Positions 43,531-55,071 of a stretch of DNA of 64,000 nucleotides are shown one piece after another. The DNA comes from Moniliella sp. 'wahieum' (Eukaryota; Basidiomycota; Moniliellomycetes; Moniliellales; Moniliellaceae): the NCBI GenBank assembly GCA_003971905.1, contig RSEE01000030.1, positions 630,001 through 694,000 on the forward strand, in the 5' to 3' direction. How positions within the stretch are numbered: position 1 is the first letter of the stretch; each line of letters opens with the position of its first letter. Made by a program: the position numbers and the translations under genes. The notes under the pieces are model-generated. The model searched no databases. It worked only from the letters and a program-made list of their open reading frames with translations, and had not been told where the DNA came from.

Positions 43531-44648
43531 GGTGTCGGTGGTGGCCGAGACGGGTGCTGTGGCATGGATGGATGGGTGGATGGGGGGAGGGCGGGACAAA
43601 GGCGAAAGGAGATGCCGGTGTGTGGATCGAGCGGCACGACTGCGGTTCCAACCTACTCGTACCAGGGAGGGGGTCTGCCTAGGACAGCGTTTATTAACCG
43701 CGCACAGGACTAGCCAGAGCCAGGACGGAGTCACACGGAGTATAATAAGTACTAAGTCCTGCTGCAACTGAGGGGTAATCTCTTTCATCCGGCGTCGTCT
43801 GGCTCGCACGGGGATTGGATATTCAGCCGCTGAATTGAATGCCTCGGCGCCAGCCAGCCCAACCCCACGGTGTGTGACTAGTGACTTGTGACTTGTGACA
43901 GCGCGGAGGCTGCCCCCATGCGGCGGGTGCTCTGGGGGAGTGCGTCAGGTTGCATGACCGTGGCCCCAACATGTGCACCGCAGGAGCACAATAGCACGGC
44001 GCGGAGAAGACGGACGAACGCCAAGAGCCATCATGCATCAGCTGCTGTTACGCGTTCGCCCAGGCCGGCTACACCGGCTCCGCGTTTGCCGCTTTTCCCA
44101 ACGCTTTCCCGTTGCGTAAATAAACGTAAACGCGCTGGTAGTAGCACGCAGCTGATACCCCGCCTTCTCCACGAGCCGCCCCCGCTTCATCAGCGTAGCT
44201 TTACCGCCCCCCCGCACGGACAACAACATTGGGCTGCTGCCGACGTCAACGTGTCAACCCTCAACGCCCAGTACTTCGGTCGGCGGAGACCACACGTTTA
44301 TATGCATTTTTCTCTTTTACGCCCATGCCTCGCGGGGCACCCTAACTAGACAGGGGAGCACCAGGGGGCGGCGAGGGGAGGGGAATCGATGAGGTATGTA
44401 TGGGTGCCGACCAAGTTAGACCAAGGTAAAGGAGAGAGAAGGGGTTCGGAACTGAAGGAAGTGTTTTGGGTGTGTATAGGAAGGGACAGTGAAGCTGGGC
44501 GTCCGCCCAGCGGACCAGCCCAGCCAAAAAAAAAGCAAGAAGAAGAGCAACAAACGTCCACGATCAATGTAGACACTGAACAGTAAGAGCTAGTAAGCAA
44601 AGGACAAAATTCAAGGCACGCAGCCAGTATAGATATAGACAATCTCAT
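43531..44648. other. Intergenic
   Basis: About 1.1 kb between the unidentified gene and the NUM1 3' end. A GTGACTAGTGACTTGTGAC repeat lies at 43872-43899. Open frames are short or composition-driven; nothing is supported. Confidence 0.55.
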
Positions 44649-47600
44649 CTACCCTTCGCTCCGTAGGCCACGGAACCGATTCGCGTGCGCCTGAAACGGT
44701 TGCGTCGGCGTCATTGAGGTCATTCCCCATTCGGCCGCTGCTTCGGCCGCTGCGTTGGCCGCTGCGTCCGACGCCGCCGAGCCAGGACGTGGGGGCATGG
44801 CAACGGTGCGGCGCACCGTAGAGGGAGCGCCGAACGAGCGGGCAAACGCGGAAGGAGGCGGCGAATGAGGGGAGCGAGAGGCTCGACCGAAAGTTTGTGC
44901 CGTAGGCGAAAAGCTGAGGGCCGAGGGGGGGTTGGGGAGCTGCGCTGCCAAAGGCGTAGCCGGCGTGGGTGTGACGGACGAAGCGCCGTGCAGCGGCGAC
45001 GAAGGACTGGCCGCGCGCGACGCGGAACGATGGAATGCACGTTCCTTTGCCCGTCGGACAAACGAAGACTGAAAGTAGACCGGTGTCGGTCTTGACTCAA
45101 GGTGCTCACCGACCTATGATGGTGGCTCGGGCGACTTCCCCTCGCTTTGGATGTAAAACTAGGCAGCAACCACGAGGATGGTCGTGCGCATGAGCCAGTG
45201 AACCCACATCGTGTTCCCCATCGCAACAGACACGCACATTGTCCAACCCAGATCGACTGCTGTTGCCATCATCTTCCTCGATCATCGATTCTGCCGTCCG
45301 GGCGGGACCACCATCCTCAACTGCCGGCCCACCCCGCCCCCCGTCCCAGGGCGACACTGGGCCTGCCTCAACAAGCTCCGATGAATCCCGACCGCGTGGG
45401 CGGGGACTCAGCAGACTGAACCGTCGGCGCGGCGTGTCCAGTTCCTGACTCGCCCTGGGGTGCGACATCGACATGGCAGATGTGGACCGAGAAGGCTGGG
45501 AGCCCTGTGAGCTCGCCGCACTCGTTCGCCACGGTAACTTCCACCGCTTGATCGACGGACTGCGCTCGGCCCAGCGCGACCTGCGTTCGGACGAAGAGCG
45601 TCCCATTGCACCCATGGACAACAGCTGTGGTGTTTCTCCCAATCGAGAAGGCAAAGTTGAGTAGTCTGCATTCGCCCGTCCTGCGATACACGACGCGGTG
45701 GGATGGACCAAGCAGGCGCATCGTTCGTTACCCCCTCGGCCGTCGAGGAAGGCGGCGGCGAGGTAGGCAGCACGTTGGGCACTGGCAGCTCGAGCGGGGT
45801 AAGTCTTGGATTTGCCTGTGCCGCATTCGTTCCCGGTCAGCCAAGAAGCGTAGCGCGGTTAGCCAGGTGCGGTGCGCCTCGCCGACGGCGCGGTCAGGTG
45901 CAGTGCCTGTCCCTGAGGGGACGTAATGACAAGTGACTGGGCATGCAGACTGACGCTGTGGTCACCCAGCTGACGCGGTGCTCCGTACAGCGCGCCGTCG
46001 GGGTCGTACGCCTGTTCCTCCCGTACCGCGGCGACCTGCATCGACTTGGACTGGCTCGGGTCGCCGGCCGCTTGGACTGGGGTGGTAGGCGGGTGCCCGT
46101 GAGACCAATAAATGCGCATCGTGTAGGGCTGGAGCCAAACGAAGCGCAAATGCCGCCGTTCCAAGAGTTTGTTACGTTGTCGCGCGACGCGATGTCCAGT
46201 CCGGGCCTCCTCCCCGTCGTCCGACTCGGGCCCGCGCGAAAGCGATCGCGCAACAATACTAATCCGACGGGGAAGGCGGGTATACTTGACCATAAACATT
46301 CCAATCATCGCCTGGGAGATAGCTTCCATCGTCGCCTGTTGCGGGCGGAGGATGCGGCAACGGACGTTGGCGGGATGGAAAAGGACGGTAAAGGGCGAGC
46401 GGGAAGTATGCTGCGACAAGGCAGGATCCTGCGCTGGGGCGGGGGAGTTGACTGGGGAAAGGTCGTCGCGCCCCGTGTCTCGTGGGGTGAAGTAAATGGA
46501 TGAACGAGAATGCTGGTGGGCGTGAAGGTTTGGACGAGGCATGTAGTAGCAACCAAGTCAGCACGGCTATCGTCCGGCCCTGCTGGGGCCAAGGCAGGCG
46601 CCGGACGAGACGGGGAATTATCGTGGCTCATCGTCGCAGTTGGATAGGCTGCCCTGTCGGGAGACCCAGGGCTCAAGGGTATGGGGGTATGGTTTCCCAA
46701 GGGAGTGGACAGTGACGGATGCCTGTTTACCGTAGATGGGAATGAGTCCAAACCCGTGTCGGGAATGGTTTCAGCCACGGTGGACTCTGGCTTGGCTGAC
46801 CATCAATAGGGGTAGACGTCCGCGCCGGGCGTGTTTCCGCCTGGATGATGAAGTGTGGGTATCATCGCGAGGACCGTGGGCTTGGTGATTGTGGTGGTGT
46901 CGGTGACGGCGGAGGACGAAGAGTGAGGCGAGACGTGGTGGTGCCGTACCGTCGCATTTGACTGGGGGGAAGACTTCTTCGTGCTGTGCCCAGAACGATG
47001 GTCGGAGCGGTGGTCAGAAGGGTGGACAGAACGGTGGTCAGAACGGTGGACAGAACGGTGGTCAGAACGGTGGACAGAATGGGAAGAGGATCGGCGGGAA
47101 CGGGACTGGACCGAGGTCGAAGGTGGGAATCATGGTCGAATGAACGCGCGTCCATAGGCTCCACATCCGCCTCTGCACCGTCACCATCGGAGCTGTGTCT
47201 GGTACCAGGGGCATGCGGTGAGGCAGCGACGTGCAACCGACGAAGGGCGAGCGGCTTACTCTGGGGCGCAGAGCGGGATGTTCGGCCGAGCGGCAAAGAT
47301 GCTGGGGTCGGGGTCGGGGGAGCAGAACCACCAGCCGTGGTGTGATTCTGAGGGTACCAGTTCAGGTGGGGAATACGTTGGGCGCAAGTGAGCCGCAAGA
47401 GGGTGAGCCGCAAGCGGTGAGCCGCAAGCGGCGTCACAGAGGGAAGTACCGTCCAAGGCTCGTTTGGACTGCCTCATCCACACGGGCTACTTCGTCCGTC
47501 GCAACATTAGCCTCGACCGGTCGGCGGAGCGAATGCTGTCCTCAGTCGCTGTGCGCTGGGAAGGGCCCAATTTGGTTTCCGCGTGCAGTGGCTGCGGTCG

Positions 47601-49754
47601 TACGGAGCCAGTGCCGCCCTCTGGCTGAACAGGTGGGCCAATGTCCAGAGACGAAAACTGGGAGCTCTCATTGGCGTCAAGGAACCGCTCCTCTGCCTGT
47701 TCCCCCGACTCTGGACCAACCTTCAATGGGCTTAACCCCAACGCATTCTGTTTTTCGACACCAGGGGCCGGAACGCCAGTGCGGGCCCTCCGATCCTTCT
47801 CGAGGAGCATGCGGAGCGCCGTGCCGTGTTCCTTGACGATTGCCTCGAGCTGTTCCGATAGAGTCTCGGCTGCGGCTGAGAAAAGTGCAGGGTCGGCACT
47901 CGACACACCAAATTGAGACCCCTTTTCTTCTGCTGGTAGAGCCAATTTGAGAGTGGGATTGACGCCTGTTTGGGCTTCCGTGCGCGGCACAGCATCCTTC
48001 TCACCTAAGGTGGCAGCCGTAGCACCAGTCGAAGTTGATGCAGAAATTGCTTTAACCTCTTCTCCCACGGAGGAGTGCGCTGCCATCGACTTGTTTCGGG
48101 CAAGATTCGATCTCGCCCGCATTCTTGGAATGGCGGGCGGACGACGAACCCGAGGGAAGGCACGAATATTGTTGTGGTGCTGGCGTGACATGGATCGCCG
48201 GAGGGACGACGTATCGGTCGCCCAATCCGGCAGGGAAAGATGCAGGCGAGGGGACGGGGCTGGGCAGTACGGCTAGAGCGAACAGCCGGGTCGCGCAAGG
48301 AAGAAGAGCGGGGCTGCAGAGCAACGAGACGTTGGGCTTCGTCCCTCTGCTCGGCCATCGTCTATGTCTCTCTGCGCCCGACGCGCTCGCTCTTCCGCCT
48401 CGCTTGCCTGCTCTTGGTGGCGGCGCAAGGAGGCTCGTAAGGTCAGGCACTCATCCTCGTACGCCGCACGTGTCTGGGACGCTGCTTGCATAGCAGCGGT
48501 AAGTTCAGAAGATAAACGGGCCACTTTGGCCTCGCTGCGAGCCAACGCCGCCCGCATGTCCGAAAGATCGTCTTGGGTCGCTTGATGGGCCATGTGCAGA
48601 TCGTATAGCTCGTTGGACACCGAATCTAGGTAGACTGCTTGTCAGTGCTCATTTCCCCTCCTTCCATGCGATAGAAGAGCAAGCGAACAACAACGTACCT
48701 TTGGCATCCTGCACCAACTTGAGTCGATGTTGGTGCTGGCTCAGAGTACGTTCCAAGCTATGAACCGCCTTTTCCCGCTCTGTGCGCGCTTCAGCAAGGT
48801 CAGCTTCAAGCTGGGCAGCGACTGGTCTGTCTGCTGCTTCAGGTTGGCCGACGCCTTGACCAAAGACGCATTGTACGCCTGGAGCCGACGCAGTTCGGCC
48901 AGAAGCTGGTCTTGCAGTTGGCGGGCAAAAAACACTGTCCAGCTCAAGCTGGGCCGTTGGTTTTCCGCGCGAATCCGCCGGGCGAAGGGGAGATTGGGAA
49001 GGACGACTTGGACTTGGCTGCGGGCTGGGCTCGGCCATGGCAAGACCGGATGGTATGGGTTGCGAAAGGGTGGGGGGGACGTTGCGGCTTCGCCGGGCGG
49101 TTTGGGTCTCGTTCCGACTGGCTCCTTGGGCAAGATCGGAACCAACATGGATGGTGACCTTGGGGCGCCCTTCGACCTGTTCGAAAGTGCGTCGGGCAAG
49201 CCAGTCGACGTCGTCGGTGGGGGCTTGGGTACTGGCTTGAGTCGCAGCTGTGAGCTGGTGGAGGAGAGCTTGGCGCTGGTGGGAGAAGGGTGTGCTCTGT
49301 AGCGATGCGTGCCTCCAGCTGGGCGATCTGGGTCATGAGTGCCGTGGCATCCATGTCTACTGTGGGCGGGGCAACCACGGACGGCGGAAGAGACGAAGAG
49401 GTAGAGGCAGAGACAGAAGCATATTGATCGTACTGGCGAGCGCGCCGGACGTCCTGCTCGGCGACCAGACGGGACAGACGGAAGGCCTGCAGCTGGCTGG
49501 CGAGCGCATCGAGCAGCGTCTCGGCGGCAGCCTGTTGGTGCTCGAGCAGGGCGGCAAGGAGGCGGCAGGGGGGCCTGCTGGGCGACGTGGGCACGGTGGT
49601 GCTCGAGGCGGCGGCGACACTGGGCTGCGGCAGCGAGGACCGCGGCCGAGGGGAGGTCGGGGGAGGCGGCGTTGCTGGGGGCGCTGGAGGAGGAGGAGGA
49701 GGAGCGGGAGCGCACACTGGCGGCAGCGCTGTCCGCCTCGCTGGCCCACGGCAT
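44649..49754 (-). CDS. NUM1: Num1/Mcp5/ApsA-type cortical anchor with C-terminal PH domain
   Basis: A large cell-cortex protein that anchors dynein, and in yeast mitochondria, to the plasma membrane. The N-terminal part, starting MPWASEADSAAASVRSRSSS, has coiled-coil segments: LEHQQAAAETLLDALASQLQ, QIAQLEARIATEHTL, EADLAEARTEREKAVHSLER, ELYDLHMAHQATQDDLSDMR and ARLSSELTAAMQAASQTRAA. A long disordered middle includes a 24-bp tandem repeat coding HRSDHRSV units (about 47018-47085). The C-terminal Mcp5-type PH domain (about 45850-46320) shows AISQAMIGMFMVKYTR, RRHLRFVWLQPYTMRIYWS, SLVITSPQGQALHLTAP and HRTWLTALRFLADRER. A low-complexity tail continues to the stop at 44649, though the 3' limit is less certain; a separate small gene at 44649-44951 is possible. 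Frame changes are numerous. Confidence 0.83.
47018..47085. repeat. 24-bp in-frame tandem repeat in NUM1
   Basis: Alternating 12-bp units GGTGGTCAGAAC and GGTGGACAGAAC on the plus strand. On the coding strand they give His-Arg-Ser-Asp-His-Arg-Ser-Val repeats, probably a length-variable disordered linker. Confidence 0.85.
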
Positions 49755-50659
49755 GGACCGATGGAGGGGGGGCGGGGGTGTCAGAGAGAGGAGGTGGGGT
49801 GGGGTGGGGCGTGCGGGTGGGGCGGGCAGGGGCGGCTGAAAGATTGCAGGCGGCATGCCAGGGGTGGCTGGTGCTTGCTGTAACGCAGCCTGCCTTACTG
49901 TCCCACTGCAAGGGGCACCCAGCCGCTCCAGCCACAAACAAACAAGCCCCTGGCAGCACTCGGTCTGCTGAGTCTCATCTTCACATTGTCTTCATCTTCG
50001 TCTTTGTCTTCATCACCATCTTCATCATCATCTCTTCCTTGCATCCTCCTCTCCATCCTCCTCTCCATCTCCATCTCATCTTCATCTTCTGTTTACCCAT
50101 CTGATGAACTTGGGGGCTGTACCTTTTCATCGTGTCTCTGCCGACGGCTGTCGCTGGATATAGGAAACGTGTGCTCGGGTTGGAACAGCGCCAATAAGGC
50201 AGTCGCACGGAGGGGGATGCTCCGCCCATGCTGCCGTTCGCGTGCTTGAATGCTGTGTCCTGGCTCTGGCCTGGACGCCCTGGCCTGGATGCCCAATAGC
50301 CGGCGAGATGGTGGGAGGAGGCTTGTTGCTGCGATTGCACTATACCTAGGTGGGTGGGCGATTACCTCAGCACAGTGCGCATCGCAGCGCCCTGGCCTCT
50401 TGGCGGCGCTGTCACATGTGGCATGCCACATGTCAATGTCACCGTCCCCGGTCACCCGTCACGCTCCCTGTGCTGTGTGGCGCCGCGGCAGCGTACTCAG
50501 TTGAGTACTCACGCAGGCCAGCCACCGCCGCCGCCACCGCCGTCTCGAGCGCCCTGCCCACGCCCTGCCCACGCCCCTGCCCAGCACGCCTCGCGCCACA
50601 CGCACTCTCCGCGCCCACCCTTGCGGCCCCACGCCCAGCCCGCGCCTGCCTCCTCCTTC
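49755..50659. other. Divergent promoter region of NUM1 and ATG5
   Basis: About 0.9 kb. A TTCATC/TCTCCATCC simple-sequence tract covers 49976-50095, and GTACTCAGTTGAGTACTCA lies at about 50494-50512. No gene is supported. Confidence 0.6.
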
Positions 50660-51948
50660 ATGGCCGCCTCGTCTGCGCCCCCACCCGACGTCGCTCTCTT
50701 CCGCCGCACCGTCTGGGAGGCACGCATCCCCGTCGCCATCTTCCTTGACGACACCCACCTCCCGCCCGGCAGCGACCCTGCACTGGACACCTACTACACC
50801 ACCGTCCCCCGCATCTCCTACCTCCCGCTCCTCCCCCGCCGTCCGCCGCTTCCTTCTGGCCCAGGTCGTGCCCTCCGCCCTCCTCGACTCCATCCACGAC
50901 CGCAGCTCTCTTTCGAAGCCAACGGCGAGCGCTCAAGTGGCACTGGCCCGTCGGCGTCCTCTATGATGTCCACCACCTCGCCCGCACGCCGCGTCCGCCT
51001 CTGCCTCTGCCTCTGCCTCCGCTCCCGCCCCCACTTTGCCCTGGCGCCTGACCCTTAAGATTGCCGAGGCCAAGCCCCATGATAAGCTGCAGGATACCAT
51101 GCATCCGCCACCCACCGCCGAACTGTGCAAAACCCACTTCATGTCCATGCTCAAGGAAGCCGACTTTGTTCACTACGGATCCACCAAGCGCGTCGTCAAC
51201 CTGCGCCGGCAGGAACAGGATGCGCTTTGGGAGGCAATTGTTGAGTGTATGTCCACTTTCGACGTCGAGCATATGTTGGCTGACCTCACCCCCCCTCCCC
51301 TCCCCCCCTGCGCGCGCATTGCTCTTTGCTTGCTCTTGCTTCGGGACTAACCCGTCTACGTGTGGCAGACAACTTTGACAAGTACTGGGCCGTTGCCTCT
51401 AAAGTGTATCCGCCCCCAACCTTTTCCTCTGGCGTGGGCGGAGTGGCACGGCGTGCTCCACTTGGTGGTCCTACGGGAGCTGGGGACGACAAGTCCATTC
51501 TCTCCTCAGTCCTTACCACTCATACGAACGAGAGCCAAGCCTCGATTCCAGGCTCTCTCTATAGTGTGGCTGGGAGTGAGGGGCACCGAGTATGGCGCCC
51601 TCCACCTCAGGCGTGGCGGGCGCCGGTGCGGGTGCTGGTGCCGGAGCTGGGGGCGGCGCTGTGGCTGGAGTGCGGGCCTGCCGATGCGCTTTCACTTGCC
51701 TGACAATGCGGGCATGGCACAGGAAGCCCTCGCCTGTCGCCGAGGATGGAAAGAGTGCCGCCACACTGCATTCGGTCCTCACCTCCCTCTTCCCCCTTCT
51801 TTTTCCTTCGGCCAAGGGGCCCCATCCGCCAGCTAGTGCCTTTATCCATGGCGTGCAGATACCCATCGAAGCGCAGCTGTATTGGCTTGGCCTCGCCTTT
51901 ACGGGGCCCGACGGCTGGCTCTCGGTTGTGATTCGCATAGATGCCTGA
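50660..51948 (+). CDS. ATG5: Autophagy protein Atg5
   Basis: Atg5 is conjugated to Atg12 and, with Atg16, forms the E3-like complex that lipidates Atg8. The N-terminus has the typical TVWEARIPVAIFLDD, then VPRISYLPLLL, VRRFLLAQVVPSALLDSIHD, LSFEANGERLKWHWPVGVLY and WRLTLKIAEAKPHDKL. Next are ELCKTHFMSMLKEADFVHYG and LWEAIVE, an intron (GTATGT donor at about 51248, acceptor CAG at 51370), DNFDKYWAVASKVYP, and the end HGVQIPIEAQLYWL, GPDGWLSVVIRIDA before the stop at 51946. Breaks include a short C-run at 50833-50837 and one base lost at about 50930. The middle Ser/Gly-rich insert near 51440-51640 is longer than usual. The conjugated Lys is likely the one in GSTKRVVNL or KEADF; this is not resolved. 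Confidence 0.92.
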
Positions 51949-52472
51949 TTTTTATTCTGCTGTGCACCATGCTCCTCCGAGACCTGATCTGTGCGGTGCA
52001 TTGTAGCCAACGGGGAATCGCGATCGGCGAACGTGGAACGGGGGGATAGAACCGGAATATAGGAGCGGGCACACTATGCGCGCGAGCTCCTAATGAACGC
52101 GAGCGTGTCGCGCGTCCGAGGGAAGCAGGCACACAGCGTGCACGGACCGCGTAGTGGTGAATGTCGCGGTGAACGGTGAGCTGGCAGCCCTGTGGCCTGA
52201 AACGCCCAGACGTGCAACCTGCCGCAGGGCATGCACCGCCCTTGACGCGAACTTACGCCGTCGGGGACGTGCGCTCCTGTAGAGAGTGTGTCTGTGCATT
52301 GGCCACCCCGACGTTCCAGGGCTCTCTCTCCTTCCCGTCCATCGTCATCGTCCAAGGCATTTTGTCCTTGCCATTGCCACCGTCCCATCCCCAGGAAACC
52401 CTCTGCGGTATATAAGTGCACCCTCGGCCCAACCCATCATTCGCCCTCACTCCACCTCATCGGTCGTCCACC
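51949..52472. other. Intergenic, GCL promoter
   Basis: About 0.5 kb between ATG5 and the glutamate-cysteine ligase gene. The only clear element is the TATA box listed separately. Confidence 0.6.
52409..52416 (+). promoter_or_regulatory. TATA box of the glutamate-cysteine ligase gene
   Basis: TATATAAG lies 57 bp before the ATG at 52473, in otherwise GC-rich DNA, at a plausible distance for a short leader. Confidence 0.6.
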
Positions 52473-54538
52473 ATGACCCCATCTACGCACGATCGTGTCC
52501 CCCTTGGGTGGTCCGAAGTCCAGGCGTTGGGAGATATGGCGCGGGGCCGGGCTGTGTCGGAGCTGCTGGCCCATTGGCCTTGCTGGACCCAGCGGAGCGG
52601 CGATCCACCGCTGTGGGGCGACGAGGTGGAGCAAATGGTGGTCCTTCTGGATGCTGACAGGCGAAGGGCCCCACTCAGTATGGCCCAGGACCGGGTATTG
52701 ACAGCCCTCGCCACCCAATCCAACTCACCCACTGCCGGCATTGACTTTCCCAGTTTCCAACCCGAGTATGCCCGGTACATGATCGAGTCGTGCCCAGGTC
52801 AACCTTACGACGCATCTCCTGCCGGCCTGTGCCAAGTGGAGGCCAGCATGCAAGGCCGCAGGAAGCTGATCCAATCCTGCCTGGGCCCCAGGGAGAAGAC
52901 TATGACGCTCGCCACCTACCCTCTCCTGGGCATGTTGGGTTCTCACCGCGACGGCCAGCACGCGAACATGTCGCATTCGCTGGGCTGGAAGGCGCGTCTC
53001 TTTTTGGTCCTATTTTGGAGAGCTCTCTTCTTCCCGATGAGATTATCAGCCCCTTTCACCGCTACCGCACTTTGACGGCCAATGGACGCAAACTCAAGGG
53101 CAGCAAGCCCGCCATCCATATCCCGCTTTCAAGGACAAAAGGACGCGTGCCAGCTGGCGTCCCCATCCGGACGAAAACGGGACCATCCTGCATATGGGAG
53201 ACAGATTTACATGGACGCATTGCCCTTTGGCACAGGATGCTGTGGCCTGCAGGCAACCATCCAAGCTGAATCCCTCTCCCAAGCACGCCAGATCCACGAC
53301 CTCCTCGTCCCGCTTTCTCCCATTTTGCTCGCTCTCACAGCCGCGTCCCCCGCATTTAGGGGCGCTTTGGCCGATGTGGATTCCCATTGGATGGTATTGG
53401 CTCAGGCATTGGATGATCGTACCGAGGAGAACAACGGAACACACTTTTCTTCCAGTCTGATGGATGAAGGAGGCCGGGAGCGTCACTCAACGACACGGAG
53501 AAGAGCCGGTGGGACTTCCGAGTATGTACCTGGCTCTGCCTCCGCACTTGGCGGCCACCCCGGGTATGAGGATCCCCCGACGCTTCGCATTCACCAACGA
53601 TCGTATGAGACGTTGGTGCAAAATGGGATGGAGTCGGTTTTGGCACGTCACTTTGCCAGCATTTTCCACCACGATCCCCTGCTGTTGTACCCCCCGACGA
53701 CGAACCAAACGGAAGAAGGGGCACAGCAAGATGGCCCGACAGAGTATCTCGATCTCTTTCTAACTTCTATTTGGCCCGCCGTACGACTCAAGCCGCCCCT
53801 TTCGCATGATGGGCCCGGGTGGCGAGTGGAGATGCGGTCGATGGAAATCCAGCTGACGGATTTTGAAAACGCAGCGTTTACTACTTTTGCTGTGCTCCTC
53901 GTCCAGGCTCTGTTGGAGTTGGGGCTGTCGTTGCACATGCCTCTTTCGTCGTTGACTCCAACATGACCTGCGCTCAACAGCGCGGAGCCGGAAGCTCGAT
54001 GCGCTACTTGTTCTCGACCGGCTTTGCTCAAGCTTGGTGCACCTCCTTCGGACGACACGTCGAGTGATGGCCTTCGTTATTTAGCTTGCATGAGTTGATC
54101 AATGGTCAGGTATGTGATGTTGTGTTTGTTGCATCCTGTTTCCTTCGTTACTACCACATCTTTTGACCACAGACAACTGGGTTTCAAGGACTGGTCCCTA
54201 TGGTGCGCTCGTACCTCGCCCACCAACCAATGGAGGCGAGTCACGCGCGGCAACTGAATGAGTACTTGGACTTTATCAGCGACAGAGCCCGAGGGAAGTA
54301 TGTCACTCTGGCCTCGTATGTCCGCAACTACATCCTCCGCCACCCGGCTTACCGGTTGGACAGCCAGATCAGCCCCGAACTCGGATACGACTTGCTGGTG
54401 CACTTGGACCAGGTGGAGCAAGGTGTAGTCGCTGCTCCTACCCTACTGCCGCGCTCCTACGCCCCCCTCGTGCTCGCCCGGCACGCGGCGAGCGTGCCAA
54501 CGGTACAAGTAAAACAGGACTCGGATGCGAAGCTTTGA
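52473..54538 (+). CDS. GSH1: Glutamate-cysteine ligase (gamma-glutamylcysteine synthetase)
   Basis: Catalyses the first, rate-limiting step of glutathione synthesis: L-glutamate plus L-cysteine plus ATP gives gamma-glutamylcysteine, in the cytosol. Family blocks in order: VPLGWSEVQALGDMARGRAV, LWGDEVEQMVVLLD (catalytic acidic residues), FQPEYARYMIESCPGQPYD, LCQVEASMQGRRKL, SLLPDEIISPFHRYRTLTAN, IYMDALPFGTGCCGLQATIQ, LLVPLSPILLALTAASPAFR, GALADVDSHWMVLAQALDDR, ARHFASIFHHDPLLLY, GWRVEMRSMEIQLTDFENAA and LVPMVRSYLAHQPM. It ends VKQDSDAKL, stop at 54536. An intron near 54110-54172 precedes the last exon. Breaks include a T-run one base short at 53127-53129 and CC to C at 53202. Length is in the normal range. 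Confidence 0.97.
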
Positions 54539-55071
54539 TCTAAGTGTACCCCTCTTATTGGACGGTGGTCTGTGTGGCCTTTTAGTGCCTCAGTCCTTAC
54601 CTCCCTACTTGTAATCCTCTTTTGTCTTCTATTTCTGTACTACCCCTAGATATTCTTTCGCCGTTTCCATGGCTGTATACGCTGTGCAGACGGCCCTCTT
54701 GACTGAGATGTGACTGTACTACTATTACTTTTTGTTACTACGTACCCCTATTCCTCCTACTACTATATTATTTCTCGGCGAGATGGAGTGAGTATCGGTT
54801 TCTAGAGTCCTGGCAGTGGATGAGAGGAGAGGTGGGGGCATCTGGTCGATGGGGATAGGGGTGCATAGCTGGTAGTAGGAGGCGACTACCTTGTTTCTGT
54901 GAGGCCAACGAAGCCCGAGGAAATGAGATCTCCCTTATATATACGGCGGGTGTGGTACAGGTGTCGTCTGAGTCATTCGAGTCACTCCAACCCGCGAGAC
55001 AAGGACTAATATATGCTACAGCAACAACACAGAGGCACATGGATCATTCGGGTCATTGACCAGATACGCGA
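54539..55071. other. Intergenic
   Basis: About 0.5 kb between GCL and the phosphotransferase gene. It has AT-rich 3' flank sequence and TTATATATAC at 54935-54944, a possible TATA element for the downstream gene. Nothing else is seen. Confidence 0.55.

Noticed and set aside
47018..47085. CRISPR-like regular repeat
   Set aside because: Units are contiguous without spacers, in frame within NUM1, and the genome is eukaryotic.
3311..49754. A dynein gene cluster (LC8 and NUM1)
   Set aside because: The two genes are 41 kb apart with many unrelated genes between; co-occurrence is not a cluster.
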